The position numbers were made by a program, and so were the translations under genes. Of a DNA stretch of 35,126 nt, positions 1-7,347 are shown piece by piece. Under the pieces are notes generated by a model that had not been told where the DNA came from, ran no database searches, and saw nothing but the letters and a program-made list of their open reading frames with translations. The DNA lies in the NCBI GenBank assembly GCA_944415425.1, contig CALYBP010000017.1:1-35126 (forward strand). Direction: 5' to 3'. This DNA comes from an uncultured Ruminococcus sp. (lineage in GTDB: Bacteria; Bacillota; Clostridia; Oscillospirales; Acutalibacteraceae). The first letter of the stretch is position 1; each line of letters begins with the position of its first letter.

Positions 1-232
1 GCGGCTGATTATTCTGCTGACCGTACTGCTGATTATACTGTGGCTGAGCATTTTGCTGTTCGTTTTGCTGACCGTACTGCTGATTATACTGTGGCTGAGC
101 ATTTTGCTGTTCGTTTTGCTGACCGTACATCTGATTGTACTGCTCCTGATAATTAGGCATATCATTCTGATTGTTTGGCATTTGATTGTTATCCTGCTGG
201 TTGTTATAACCGTTATTATAATTATTGTCCAT
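1..232 (-). CDS. Asn/Gln/Tyr-rich tandem-repeat protein, N-terminal part only
   Basis: The ATG at 232 follows a strong AGGAGG site. The frame stays open to the window edge, so the C-terminus is missing. The visible 77 residues are almost entirely N, Q, Y, M, P and G, starting MDNNYNNGYNNQQDNN. A 17-residue unit, QQNEQQNAQPQYNQQYG, then appears twice in full and begins a third time. No signal peptide or catalytic motif is visible. Low-complexity N-termini of this kind precede a membrane or zinc-ribbon domain in many Clostridia proteins, but that part lies outside the window, so no function is assigned. It has its own consensus promoter at 269-297 and sits downstream of tsaD. Confidence 0.75.
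   Translation of the reverse strand, partial: MDNNYNNGYNNQQDNNQMPNNQNDMPNYQEQYNQMYGQQNEQQNAQPQYNQQYGQQNEQQNAQPQYNQQYGQQNNQP
16..127. repeat. 51-bp tandem repeat, two full copies plus part of a third
   Basis: A 51-bp unit starts at 16, 67 and 118. The first two copies are essentially identical at the nucleotide level, and the third breaks off after about ten bases. The period is a multiple of three, so copy number changes would keep the reading frame of the Gln-rich protein that contains it. Confidence 0.85.
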
Positions 233-268
233 AATTTCCTCCTAAAGTTAATAAATACCGACAAGCAT

Positions 269-297
269 AGTATAAAATAAATATCAAAATTTGTCAA
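269..297 (-). promoter_or_regulatory. Sigma-A promoter of the Gln-rich protein gene
   Basis: On the minus strand the -35 box is TTGACA (297-292) and the -10 box is TATACT (274-269), with a 17-bp spacer. It lies between the tsaD stop and the AGGAGG of the gene at 232, so that gene can be transcribed independently of tsaD. Confidence 0.7.
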
Positions 298-327
298 TAA
301 TTGAATAAAGATTTAATATAATGTAAA

Positions 328-1332
328 TTACTCTATACTCATAGTAGCGTACGCATTAAGGTCGGTTCCTGCTATATTTCCGCTCAAAAACTCATAATAT
401 CCCTGAGAACCTACCATTGCCGCATTGTCACCGCAAAGAGATTTATCGGGCATATAAAATTCATAACCACTCTCATCACACTTTTCACGCAAAGTTCTGC
501 GAAGCAGGGAATTTGCCGAAACTCCTCCCGCAATTACAAGTTTATTAACACCGTAATCCTCTGCCGCCTTCAAAAAGTTTGTGACAAGGCAGTCAACTAC
601 CGCGTAACGAAACGAAGCACAAACATCGGGCTTGTTAAGCTCAATGCCTTTTTGAGCAGAATTGTGGATTAAATTGATAACCGCTGTTTTAAGCCCCGAA
701 AAACTGAAATCGTAAGGAGCGTCGTGAACCACGGGGCGGGGAAGCTTGAACGCAAAAGGGTCGCCGTCTTCGGCAACCTTGTCAAGCTCAATTCCGCCCG
801 GATAGGACATTCCCATTGTTCTCGCCGCCTTGTCAAACGCCTCGCCTGCGGCGTCGTCACGGGTTTTTCCTATTATTTTCATTTTTGTATAATCCTCAAC
901 CATAACAATATGGCTGTGTCCTCCCGAAACTACAAGGCACAAAAAAGGCGGCTTTAAATCGGGGTTTGAAATATAATTTGACGCTATGTGCGAACGGAGA
1001 TGGTGAGTAGGCACAAGCGGTTTTCCTGTTGAAAGAGAAAGCCCCTTTGCAAAATTCACTCCAACAAGCAAAGCCCCTATAAGTCCGGGAGCATATGTAA
1101 CCGCTATTGCGTCAATGCCGTCAAGGGATATGTTCGCTTCTTCAAGTGCCTGTCTTACAACAGGTACTATTGCCTCTGCATGGCGGCGGGAAGCAATTTC
1201 GGGAACTACTCCCCCGTAAAGCTTATGTTCTTCTACCTGCGACGCAACAACCGAGGAAATTACATTGCGTCCGTTTTCAACAACTGCCGCCGCAGTTTCG
1301 TCACACGATGATTCTATTGCAAGTATTTTCAT
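328..1332 (-). CDS. tsaD: tRNA N6-adenosine threonylcarbamoyltransferase TsaD
   Basis: TsaD transfers the threonylcarbamoyl group from threonylcarbamoyl-AMP to A37 of ANN-decoding tRNAs, working with TsaB and TsaE. The protein starts MKILAIESSCDETAAAV, the classic family N-terminus. It contains the metal-binding HLRSH motif, the VSGGHSH segment and the C-terminal GDNAAMVG motif. The start at 1332 follows an AAAGG site and gives 334 residues, the normal length. An upstream in-frame ATG at 1362 would add ten atypical residues. It is the last gene of the alr-polA-phosphatase-rimI-tsaD run. RimI and TsaD are neighbours in many Firmicutes. Confidence 0.96.
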   Translation of the reverse strand: MKILAIESSCDETAAAVVENGRNVISSVVASQVEEHKLYGGVVPEIASRRHAEAIVPVVRQALEEANISLDGIDAIAVTYAPGLIGALLVGVNFAKGLSLSTGKPLVPTHHLRSHIASNYISNPDLKPPFLCLVVSGGHSHIVMVEDYTKMKIIGKTRDDAAGEAFDKAARTMGMSYPGGIELDKVAEDGDPFAFKLPRPVVHDAPYDFSFSGLKTAVINLIHNSAQKGIELNKPDVCASFRYAVVDCLVTNFLKAAEDYGVNKLVIAGGVSANSLLRRTLREKCDESGYEFYMPDKSLCGDNAAMVGSQGYYEFLSGNIAGTDLNAYATMSIE

Positions 1333-1373
1333 CTGTTTAACCTTTCTTTTCATTATATACACTTATATTACAG

Positions 1374-1808
1374 TCAAAAAAATTTCGTCATCAAAATTGC
1401 ATTTTCTCTTGGATCTGAATAATAATCCTTTCGCTCACCCGCTTTTATAAAACCGAATTTCGAGTACAGCGAGCGGGCGGGAATATTGCTTTCCCTGACC
1501 TCAAGAGTTATAAAGCTGAAATTGTTTTTCTTTGCGCAGGTCACAAGCTCGTTTATAAGAGCCGTGGCAACTCCCCTTTGTCTTTGCGTTTCGCAAACGG
1601 CAACATTAAAAATGTAGCCTTCGTCAATTACTATGCTCATACCTATATATCCTATGACTTTGCCGTCCTCAACTGCAACCAAAAAAAGTGAGTTTTCATT
1701 TTTCATTTCACTTTCAAGACTTTCAAGCGACCAAGGGTGAGAAAAACACTCCTGTTCAATTTTATGCACCTCATCGAGGTGCTTTTGATTCATTTTTTCA
1801 ATTTTCAT
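1374..1808 (-). CDS. rimI: Ribosomal protein S18-alanine N-acetyltransferase RimI (GNAT)
   Basis: This 144-residue GNAT protein begins MKIEKMNQKHLDEVHKIE, and the helix is followed by the CFSHPWS segment typical of RimI. The acetyl-CoA binding loop is seen as QRQRGVATALI near residues 75-86. The C-terminal Y-x-x-x-G-F segment (YSKFGFIKAGERKDYY) is also RimI-like. RimI acetylates the N-terminus of ribosomal protein S18. The 5' end overlaps the phosphatase gene by 11 bp, pointing to translational coupling, and tsaD follows within about 40 bp. RimI acetylases share sequence with other GNATs, so the exact substrate is inferred from motifs plus the tsaD neighbour. Confidence 0.88.
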   Translation of the reverse strand: MKIEKMNQKHLDEVHKIEQECFSHPWSLESLESEMKNENSLFLVAVEDGKVIGYIGMSIVIDEGYIFNVAVCETQRQRGVATALINELVTCAKKNNFSFITLEVRESNIPARSLYSKFGFIKAGERKDYYSDPRENAILMTKFF

Positions 1809-2235
1809 ATTTCTTGATTATTTCCTGTACAGAATTATAAATTTCATTACAGCATTTTTTGTAAACAAACTCGTCGCCGCCGTAAGGGTCGCTTATGTTC
1901 AGCACCTCGATATTATTTTCAGGCACAAAAAAGCTTTGCACAAGCATTGCAGCGTGACTTTGCGACATACAATAAAACTTTTCGTACTTTTCAATTTCCG
2001 CATCCAGCACGGAGGTGGATTTTAAGTCTGAAATATCAACGCCTATTTCGGCACAAGCCTTTACTGAATTTTCAGACACATTTAAGCCTGAGATTGTTGC
2101 AAGCCCAAAGCTTTCCGCCTTGACTTCAATCCCCTTTTGAGCCGCAAGCTTGTTAAATATTCCCTCTGCCATAGGGCTTCGGCAGGTATTGCCCGTACAA
2201 ACAAACGCTACATACCTTTTATCCTTTTGCATCAT
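1798..2235 (-). CDS. Low molecular weight protein-tyrosine phosphatase family protein
   Basis: The protein has 145 residues. The N-terminal active-site loop CTGNTCRS (Cys13 to Arg19) matches the C-x5-R-S signature of the family, and the C-terminal DPYGGDEF supplies the DP general-acid motif. Members dephosphorylate phosphotyrosine or phosphoarginine proteins, and the YwlE type counteracts McsB arginine kinase. Which substrate applies here cannot be read from the sequence. The start overlaps the 3' end of polA by 17 bp and the end overlaps rimI by 11 bp, so it is co-translated with them. Two adjacent ATG codons are present at the start, and either could be used. Confidence 0.9.
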   Translation of the reverse strand: MMQKDKRYVAFVCTGNTCRSPMAEGIFNKLAAQKGIEVKAESFGLATISGLNVSENSVKACAEIGVDISDLKSTSVLDAEIEKYEKFYCMSQSHAAMLVQSFFVPENNIEVLNISDPYGGDEFVYKKCCNEIYNSVQEIIKKYEN

Positions 2236-4783
2236 ACCACGTCTTTCCTATTGCTGCATCAGCGGTGAGCGGTACCGAAAGCGTAACTGCGTTTTCCATT
2301 TCCTCCTGCAAAAGCATCGCAACCCGCATACTCTCGTCCTGAGGCGCTTCCACTATCAGCTCATCGTGAACCTGTAAAATAAGTCTTGCTTTCAGTCCCT
2401 CTTTTTTTATTCGCTCATTGACCTTTATCATAGCAATTTTTATTATATCAGCCGCTGTTCCCTGAATCGGCATATTTCTCGCAACCCGCTCTCCAAACGC
2501 TCTGAGCGTATGCTTGCTTGAAGAAAGCTCGGGAAGATAACGCCGTCTTCCGAACATTGTTTCGACATATCCGTCAAGCTTTGCCTTATCCACGATATTC
2601 CTCATATATTCGTCAACGCCGCTGTAATGGGCAAGATAATTTTTAATATAGTTTGAGGCTTCCTTGTTGCTTACTCCGATGTCCTTTGCAAGTGAAAAAG
2701 CGCCTATACCGTAAACAATACCGAAGTTTACCGCCTTTGCTCTGCTTCGCATTATCGGAGTAACCATATCAAGCGGCATACCGAAAACCTGCGACGCCGT
2801 TATGGCGTGTATATCCTCGTTGTTTTTAAACGCTTCTATCATATTTTTGTCCTGCGATATATGTGCAAGCACCCTGAGCTCAATCTGTGAGTAGTCGGCG
2901 TCAACAAGCGTCCAGCCGTCTTTGGCACAAAAGAATCTTCTCATCTCTCGGCCAAGCTCTGTGCGAACGGGAATATTCTGCAAATTCGGTTCGGTGGAGC
3001 TTATTCTTCCCGTGCGGGTTTCCGTCTGATTGAAGCTTGAGTGTATTCTTCCGTCGTCTTCAATAACCTTTAACAGCCCCTCGCAGTAGGTTGAGTTAAG
3101 CTTTGAAAGGGTGCGGTACTGCAAAACCATTTCAACGACGGGATGATCGTGTTTAAGAGATTCGAGCACTTCTGCGTTGGTGCTGTATCCGCTTTTCGTT
3201 TTCTTTTTGCACGGAAGCCCCAAATCCTCAAACAAAACCTTGCCGAGCTGTTTTGGGGAGTTTATGTTAAACTTAACCCCTGCGCTCTCGTATATTTCGG
3301 CTTCAAGCGCATTTATCTGCATTGAAAGCATTTTTCCGTAGTTTTCAATTCCCTGCCTGTCAACCGCAAAGCCTATGTTCTCCATTTTCGCGAGCACATT
3401 AGCAAGCGGTATTTCAATTTCGCTCAAAAGTTTTTCCTGCTCGTTTGTCTTGATTTCGGAATCAAGCTTTTCGCACAATAAATCATAAACGGCAACGGCT
3501 CTGTACTGCTTATCCTCCTCACTGTCCGTATAAGCAGGCTCGATTGAATATGACCTGCACAAGTTTTCGTCCGAGTAATCCTTTGACGACGGCTCAAGCA
3601 GATACGCCGCAAGCTCCGCGTCAAAAACAAGGCTTTTTACTTCAAAGTTTTTTCTGTCGGCATAAGCGAACACCGCCTTGGAATTTCTCGTGTATTTTTC
3701 AATTTCCGCATCACATAACAGCTTTTTGTACAGTTCCGTGTTTGCGCAAATATAAACGCTGTCATCGTAAAGCAAAGAAAACGATTCTAATTCTTCTCCC
3801 TCAAATTCCGATTTAAAATAAAGCTTACCGAAACTTTTTATATCCTCAAATAACCTGTCGCAGTCAAACTCACGCACAATTTTCAGAGGCTTTGCTTCGG
3901 TATCGGTCTGCTTTGGAATTTGCGCTTCATTTAAGCCCAGCTTTTCCATAAGCGAAAAAAGCTCAAGCCTTGCCATATACCTTTCGCATTTTGCGGGGTC
4001 TTCCATTTTGACAATATAGTTTTTTGGGTCTGTATCAATCGGCACGGTTTTGCAAATTTCTCCCAGCATACGGCTCAACAAAGCATTTTCCTTTGAATTT
4101 TTCAGCTTATTACGCACGCCGTCCTTTATGTCAAGTTCATCAATATGCTCGTATATATACTCAACCGAATGATATTTCCTTATAAGCTCACCTGCACCCT
4201 TAGGGCCTATCCCCGCAACTCCGGGGATATTGTCTGATGTATCTCCCTGAATCGCCTTGATCTCAATAAGCTCTTTGGGCGTAACGCCGTACTCCTCCGT
4301 GATTTTTTCGGGGGTATATAAAATATCCTGCTTGTTTGTGCAAAGATGTACGCTTGTTTTATCCGAAACAAGCTGAAGGCTGTCACGGTCGCCCGTTGCG
4401 ATAACGCACTCGTCGCCGCTTTTCTCGCAGGCGTCTGCAAAGGTTCCGAGAATATCGTCAGCCTCATATCCCTCACAGGTGACAATCCTGTATCCGAGAA
4501 GCGACAAAAGCTCCTTTAAAGGCGGCATTTGTGAGGCAAGCTCCTGCGGCATCCCCTTGCGGTTTGCCTTGTAGCCCGAATACGCTTTGTGCCTGAAGGT
4601 AGGAGCCTTTAGGTCAAACGCCACCGCTACCGCTTCGGGATTTTCCTCGTTCTTAATTTTTAAAAGCATATTAAGAAAACCGTAAATCGCTTGGGTAAAC
4701 TGACCGTCCTTTGTTGTAAGCGGTCTTATTCCGTAATACGCACGGTTTACTATGCTGTTTCCGTCAATAACAAGTAATCTCAT
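2219..4783 (-). CDS. polA: DNA polymerase I
   Basis: The 854-residue protein has the usual three-part layout. The N-terminal 5'-3' exonuclease region (about 1-290) has DGNSIVNRAYYG and the helix-hairpin-helix GVAGIGPKGA. The middle region has the proofreading fold but no visible DxE carboxylate pair, since its exo I position reads YFKSEFEGEE. The C-terminal polymerase holds motif A (DADYSQIELR), motif B (RAKAVNFGIVYG) and motif C (VHDE, about 805-808). It fills gaps and removes RNA primers. Loss of proofreading residues is known in Bacillus-type PolA. Its start codon overlaps the alr stop as ATGA, and the phosphatase gene overlaps its 3' end. Confidence 0.97.
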   Translation of the reverse strand: MRLLVIDGNSIVNRAYYGIRPLTTKDGQFTQAIYGFLNMLLKIKNEENPEAVAVAFDLKAPTFRHKAYSGYKANRKGMPQELASQMPPLKELLSLLGYRIVTCEGYEADDILGTFADACEKSGDECVIATGDRDSLQLVSDKTSVHLCTNKQDILYTPEKITEEYGVTPKELIEIKAIQGDTSDNIPGVAGIGPKGAGELIRKYHSVEYIYEHIDELDIKDGVRNKLKNSKENALLSRMLGEICKTVPIDTDPKNYIVKMEDPAKCERYMARLELFSLMEKLGLNEAQIPKQTDTEAKPLKIVREFDCDRLFEDIKSFGKLYFKSEFEGEELESFSLLYDDSVYICANTELYKKLLCDAEIEKYTRNSKAVFAYADRKNFEVKSLVFDAELAAYLLEPSSKDYSDENLCRSYSIEPAYTDSEEDKQYRAVAVYDLLCEKLDSEIKTNEQEKLLSEIEIPLANVLAKMENIGFAVDRQGIENYGKMLSMQINALEAEIYESAGVKFNINSPKQLGKVLFEDLGLPCKKKTKSGYSTNAEVLESLKHDHPVVEMVLQYRTLSKLNSTYCEGLLKVIEDDGRIHSSFNQTETRTGRISSTEPNLQNIPVRTELGREMRRFFCAKDGWTLVDADYSQIELRVLAHISQDKNMIEAFKNNEDIHAITASQVFGMPLDMVTPIMRSRAKAVNFGIVYGIGAFSLAKDIGVSNKEASNYIKNYLAHYSGVDEYMRNIVDKAKLDGYVETMFGRRRYLPELSSSKHTLRAFGERVARNMPIQGTAADIIKIAMIKVNERIKKEGLKARLILQVHDELIVEAPQDESMRVAMLLQEEMENAVTLSVPLTADAAIGKTWYDAKG

Positions 4784-5958
4784 AGCTTATACATCACATC
4801 CGTAACAATTCCGTTTTTGTAGTAGATTCTCGGGACTCGCTTGCCCACAAGGCAGACAACCTCATAGTTAATGGTATCCGTATTCCTAGCAATCAAATCG
4901 GCGGTAGGCGCTCCGTCATCTCCCGTACCGAACACAACAGCCTCATCGCCTGCTTTAACGCCGTCAATATCCGTAACATCAAGCATTGTTTGATCCATAC
5001 ATATTCTGCCCACAATTTTCGCTTTCTTTCCGTTTACAAGCATATAACCGTTTTCGGCATTGCGGCGTATATAACCGTCGGCGTAGCCTATCGGCACGGT
5101 AGCAATTTTCATATCGTGGTCTGCTTTAAATGTTCTGCCGTAAGAAACAGTTGCTCCTTTTTTAAGCTCTTTCACATACGCAACCGAGGTTTTAAGCGTC
5201 ATTGCGGGAATAAGATTCAGTTTTCCGCAAAGCTTCTGTGACGGCGAAAGGCCGTAAAGAATAATTCCGGCTCTCACCATATCGCAGTATGTGTCGGCGT
5301 AATCTTCAATTGCCCCGCTGTTTGAACAATGGCAGATTTCTATATTCAGCCCCGCTTCTTCAAGCTTTGTTTTTACATAAATAAAATTTTGATACTGCTT
5401 TTGTGTAAAGGCTTTGCCTTCCTCCGCCTCATCGGAAACGCAAAAGTGAGTAAACAATCCCTCAAGCTGTAAGTTTGGAAGTGTGCAAGACTGCACAATC
5501 TCATCTATTGAACGGTTATCTCTCGGAAACTCCTGACACATAAAGCCGATTCTGCTCATTCCCGTATCCGCTTTGATATGTATTTTACAGGAACAGCCGT
5601 TTTCTTCGCATTGCTTTGAAAGCGCCTGCGCGTACTCAAGCGAAAAAACCGCCTGTGAAATATCATTCGCACAAAGTCTTTGAGCTTCCGAAACCGGTGT
5701 GTATCCCAAAATGAGAATCGGAAGAGTACATCCCGATTTTCTGATTTCCACGCCCTCGTCGATATTTGAAACCGCAAAAAAATCCGCTCCGAGCTTTTCA
5801 TAAATATGAGCAAGCTCAACGGCGCCGTGGCCGTATCCGTCCGCCTTGATAACACAACAAATTTTTGATTTGCCCGCGATTTTGTTTTTTATTTCATTAA
5901 AATTATGTTCGACCGCATCAAGCGAAATTTCCGCCCAAGTTCTTTTGACAAATTCCAT
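4780..5958 (-). CDS. alr: Alanine racemase
   Basis: This is a PLP enzyme that makes D-alanine for peptidoglycan. The PLP lysine is in VIKADGYGHG near residue 38. The catalytic tyrosine is in TVSYGRTF, followed by the substrate loop CMDQTMLDV and the C-terminal NYEVVCLVGKRVPR. The start at 5958 follows AGAGGG and gives 392 residues. A longer frame starting at 6021 would add 21 residues not seen in the family and would run through the leader hairpin. It heads the alr-polA run, with an ATGA overlap to polA, and has a promoter at 6032-6060. Confidence 0.95.
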   Translation of the reverse strand: MEFVKRTWAEISLDAVEHNFNEIKNKIAGKSKICCVIKADGYGHGAVELAHIYEKLGADFFAVSNIDEGVEIRKSGCTLPILILGYTPVSEAQRLCANDISQAVFSLEYAQALSKQCEENGCSCKIHIKADTGMSRIGFMCQEFPRDNRSIDEIVQSCTLPNLQLEGLFTHFCVSDEAEEGKAFTQKQYQNFIYVKTKLEEAGLNIEICHCSNSGAIEDYADTYCDMVRAGIILYGLSPSQKLCGKLNLIPAMTLKTSVAYVKELKKGATVSYGRTFKADHDMKIATVPIGYADGYIRRNAENGYMLVNGKKAKIVGRICMDQTMLDVTDIDGVKAGDEAVVFGTGDDGAPTADLIARNTDTINYEVVCLVGKRVPRIYYKNGIVTDVMYKL

Positions 5959-5982
5959 AAATACCCTCTGTTTATCCGATAT

Positions 5983-6001
5983 ATACCGATCTCCTCGGTA
6001 T
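5983..6001 (-). promoter_or_regulatory. Leader hairpin in the alr 5' untranslated region
   Basis: In the transcript, ATACCGA pairs perfectly with TCGGTAT around a five-base GGAGA loop. It lies between the promoter and the alr ribosome binding site. The loop resembles a Shine-Dalgarno sequence but has no start codon at a suitable distance, so its role is unknown. Confidence 0.4.
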
Positions 6002-6031
6002 GAAATTAAAATCAGTATCAATTTTCTTTTT

Positions 6032-6060
6032 ATTATATTACTTTTTCGCCTTTAAATCAA
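6032..6060 (-). promoter_or_regulatory. Sigma-A promoter of the alr-polA run
   Basis: On the minus strand the -35 box is TTGATT (6060-6055), the spacer is 17 bp and the -10 box is TATAAT (6037-6032). The transcript would start near 6025, leaving a leader of about 65 nt before the alr ATG. The rest of the gene-free stretch up to 6334 holds the hairpin at 6147-6174 and AT-rich sequence in which nothing else was recognised. Confidence 0.7.
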
Positions 6061-6139
6061 TAAAAACAATATCTGTTATTTTTGTGTTTTTATTTTCTCG
6101 GTAAAATATTAATCTCACCCTATTTTAGGATAAATAAAG

Positions 6140-6180
6140 TTACAAAAGCGACCGAGATAATCTTCTCGGCCGCTCATTTT
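6140..6180 (-). terminator. Intrinsic terminator-like hairpin between the dockerin gene and alr
   Basis: AGCG-A-CCGAG pairs with CTCGG-C-CGCT around an eight-base loop (6147-6174), with one A-C mismatch. On the minus strand it is followed by a short T-run (complement of the A's at 6144-6147). It would end transcription of the dockerin pseudogene before alr. The T-run is short, so strength is uncertain. Confidence 0.5.
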
Positions 6181-6334
6181 CAATATATTTATCGTTTAAT
6201 TTTTCGGCGTTTTTAAATCATTTTGTCTTAATGCCCGGTCAACTTTTGTTTCAGTATTGAGCTTATTAATTTATTATAATTGTAATTTGTTGAAAATTAT
6301 TTCATCAAAAATTTTAAATGAAATATTTCAATTT

Positions 6335-6995
6335 TCAAACAGCAAGCGTAATATGTTTTTGTATTGCCGTTGCGTCGGATATATCTAATGATCCGTCCAT
6401 ATCAAAATCCGAATAAAACTCCAACTTACTTGTCAACTGCATACCGGTAACAATATCGTCCTTATCAAAAGGAATCAAATTTACAAGCACTTTTGAATAT
6501 AAGTGGCGTCCTTGACCGTCAGTTTTCCGTCTTTGTCTGCATCGCCGATCAATTTACCCGATTCGATGGAATTAAGCACCTCATAAAACTCATCGTAATT
6601 TGTATAATTACCATTTTTCTCTAACTCACACACGTCAAAAAATTGATTTGAGCTAACATCATAAATTCCGTATCCGAGTGAAAAAGGATTATAAATATTG
6701 TTTTTTGTGTAAACTCTTCCGCCGATTACTGCATATGAATTCATCGGCTGCACAGAATTTGACGATGCGCTCACTAATGCCCAATCAACTTCTCCATTAT
6801 CTGTGTAATGATAATACAACTCATCGTAAGAAAGAATTTCACCGTTGTATTTGCCGCTGAAATATGAATTGAAATTATCGGCATACCTTAATTCCTCAGT
6901 CTGAGATGACTGAGCAAAAACATTAATTGCTGATACGGACGACAAAGTCAAAATTGCCGTCAAAATCAATGCTAAAGTTTTTTAAGCTTTTTCAT
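6335..6995 (-). pseudogene. Secreted dockerin-domain protein, broken by two single-base frameshifts
   Basis: The ATG at 6995 follows a strong AAAGGAGG, but the frame stops after seven codons. Adding one A to the A6 run (T's at 6978-6983 on the plus strand) gives a textbook signal peptide, MKKLKKTLALILTAILTLSS, running on to VSAINVFAQ. The frame then stays open to 6481, where it stops inside the first dockerin repeat (GDADKDGKLTVKDATYIQK). Adding one A to the A4 run at 6491-6494 restores the second calcium repeat, SDFDMDGSLDISDATAIQK, with a stop at 6335. Dockerins bind cohesins on scaffoldins or cell-surface proteins. The roughly 110-residue middle region is unrecognised. An open frame from a TTG at 6969 exists but lacks a ribosome binding site. 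Loss of function or sequence error are both possible. Confidence 0.8.
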
Positions 6996-7156
6996 AGCTA
7001 TCCTCCTTTTATTAATCAATAAAGAAACAAATATTATTATCTGTATTTGCAGATAAAAATAAACAATATTGCGATTTAACGCCGCTTTCATTATTATTTG
7101 TTAACAAATATCACATATATTGTTTAAATATTTTAACGAATTGCTCTTACGCCTAC

Positions 7157-7185
7157 ATTATAATTGTTATGTTAATAATTGTCAA
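7157..7185 (-). promoter_or_regulatory. Perfect-consensus promoter of the dockerin gene
   Basis: On the minus strand TTGACA (7185-7180) and TATAAT (7162-7157) are both perfect hexamers, spaced by 17 bp. It points to the dockerin gene, leaving a leader of about 155 nt. That an exact-consensus promoter survives in front of a broken reading frame suggests the frameshifts are recent or not real. The remaining intergenic DNA to 7347 is AT-rich, and only the promoter at 7282-7310 was recognised there. Confidence 0.75.
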
Positions 7186-7281
7186 TATGCAATCGGTAAA
7201 AATTACTGTTTTTCTTTTTAAATATTTTAACCGCACAAGATAATAACATCTGTAAATCACATTGAGGATTAAACTAACTGC

Positions 7282-7310
7282 TTGATTTTTTTGGATAATT
7301 TTGATACTAT
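7282..7310 (+). promoter_or_regulatory. Promoter of the sodium/solute symporter gene
   Basis: TTGATT (7282-7287), a 17-bp spacer and TACTAT (7305-7310) lie about 38 bp before the ATG, which is preceded by AGGAGGAAAG. Confidence 0.6.
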
Positions 7311-7347
7311 AAATGTGTATGTAGTAAATTAAATTTAGGAGGAAAGA

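Noticed and set aside
16..127. 51-bp direct repeats considered as a CRISPR array
   Set aside because: The copies are contiguous with no spacers and lie in frame within a coding sequence.
53..280. Hydrophobic open frame on the plus strand opposite the Gln-rich protein
   Set aside because: It is the antisense of CAG/CAA-type codons, which always reads Leu/Ile/Val-rich. It has no start signal, and the minus-strand gene has a clear promoter and binding site.
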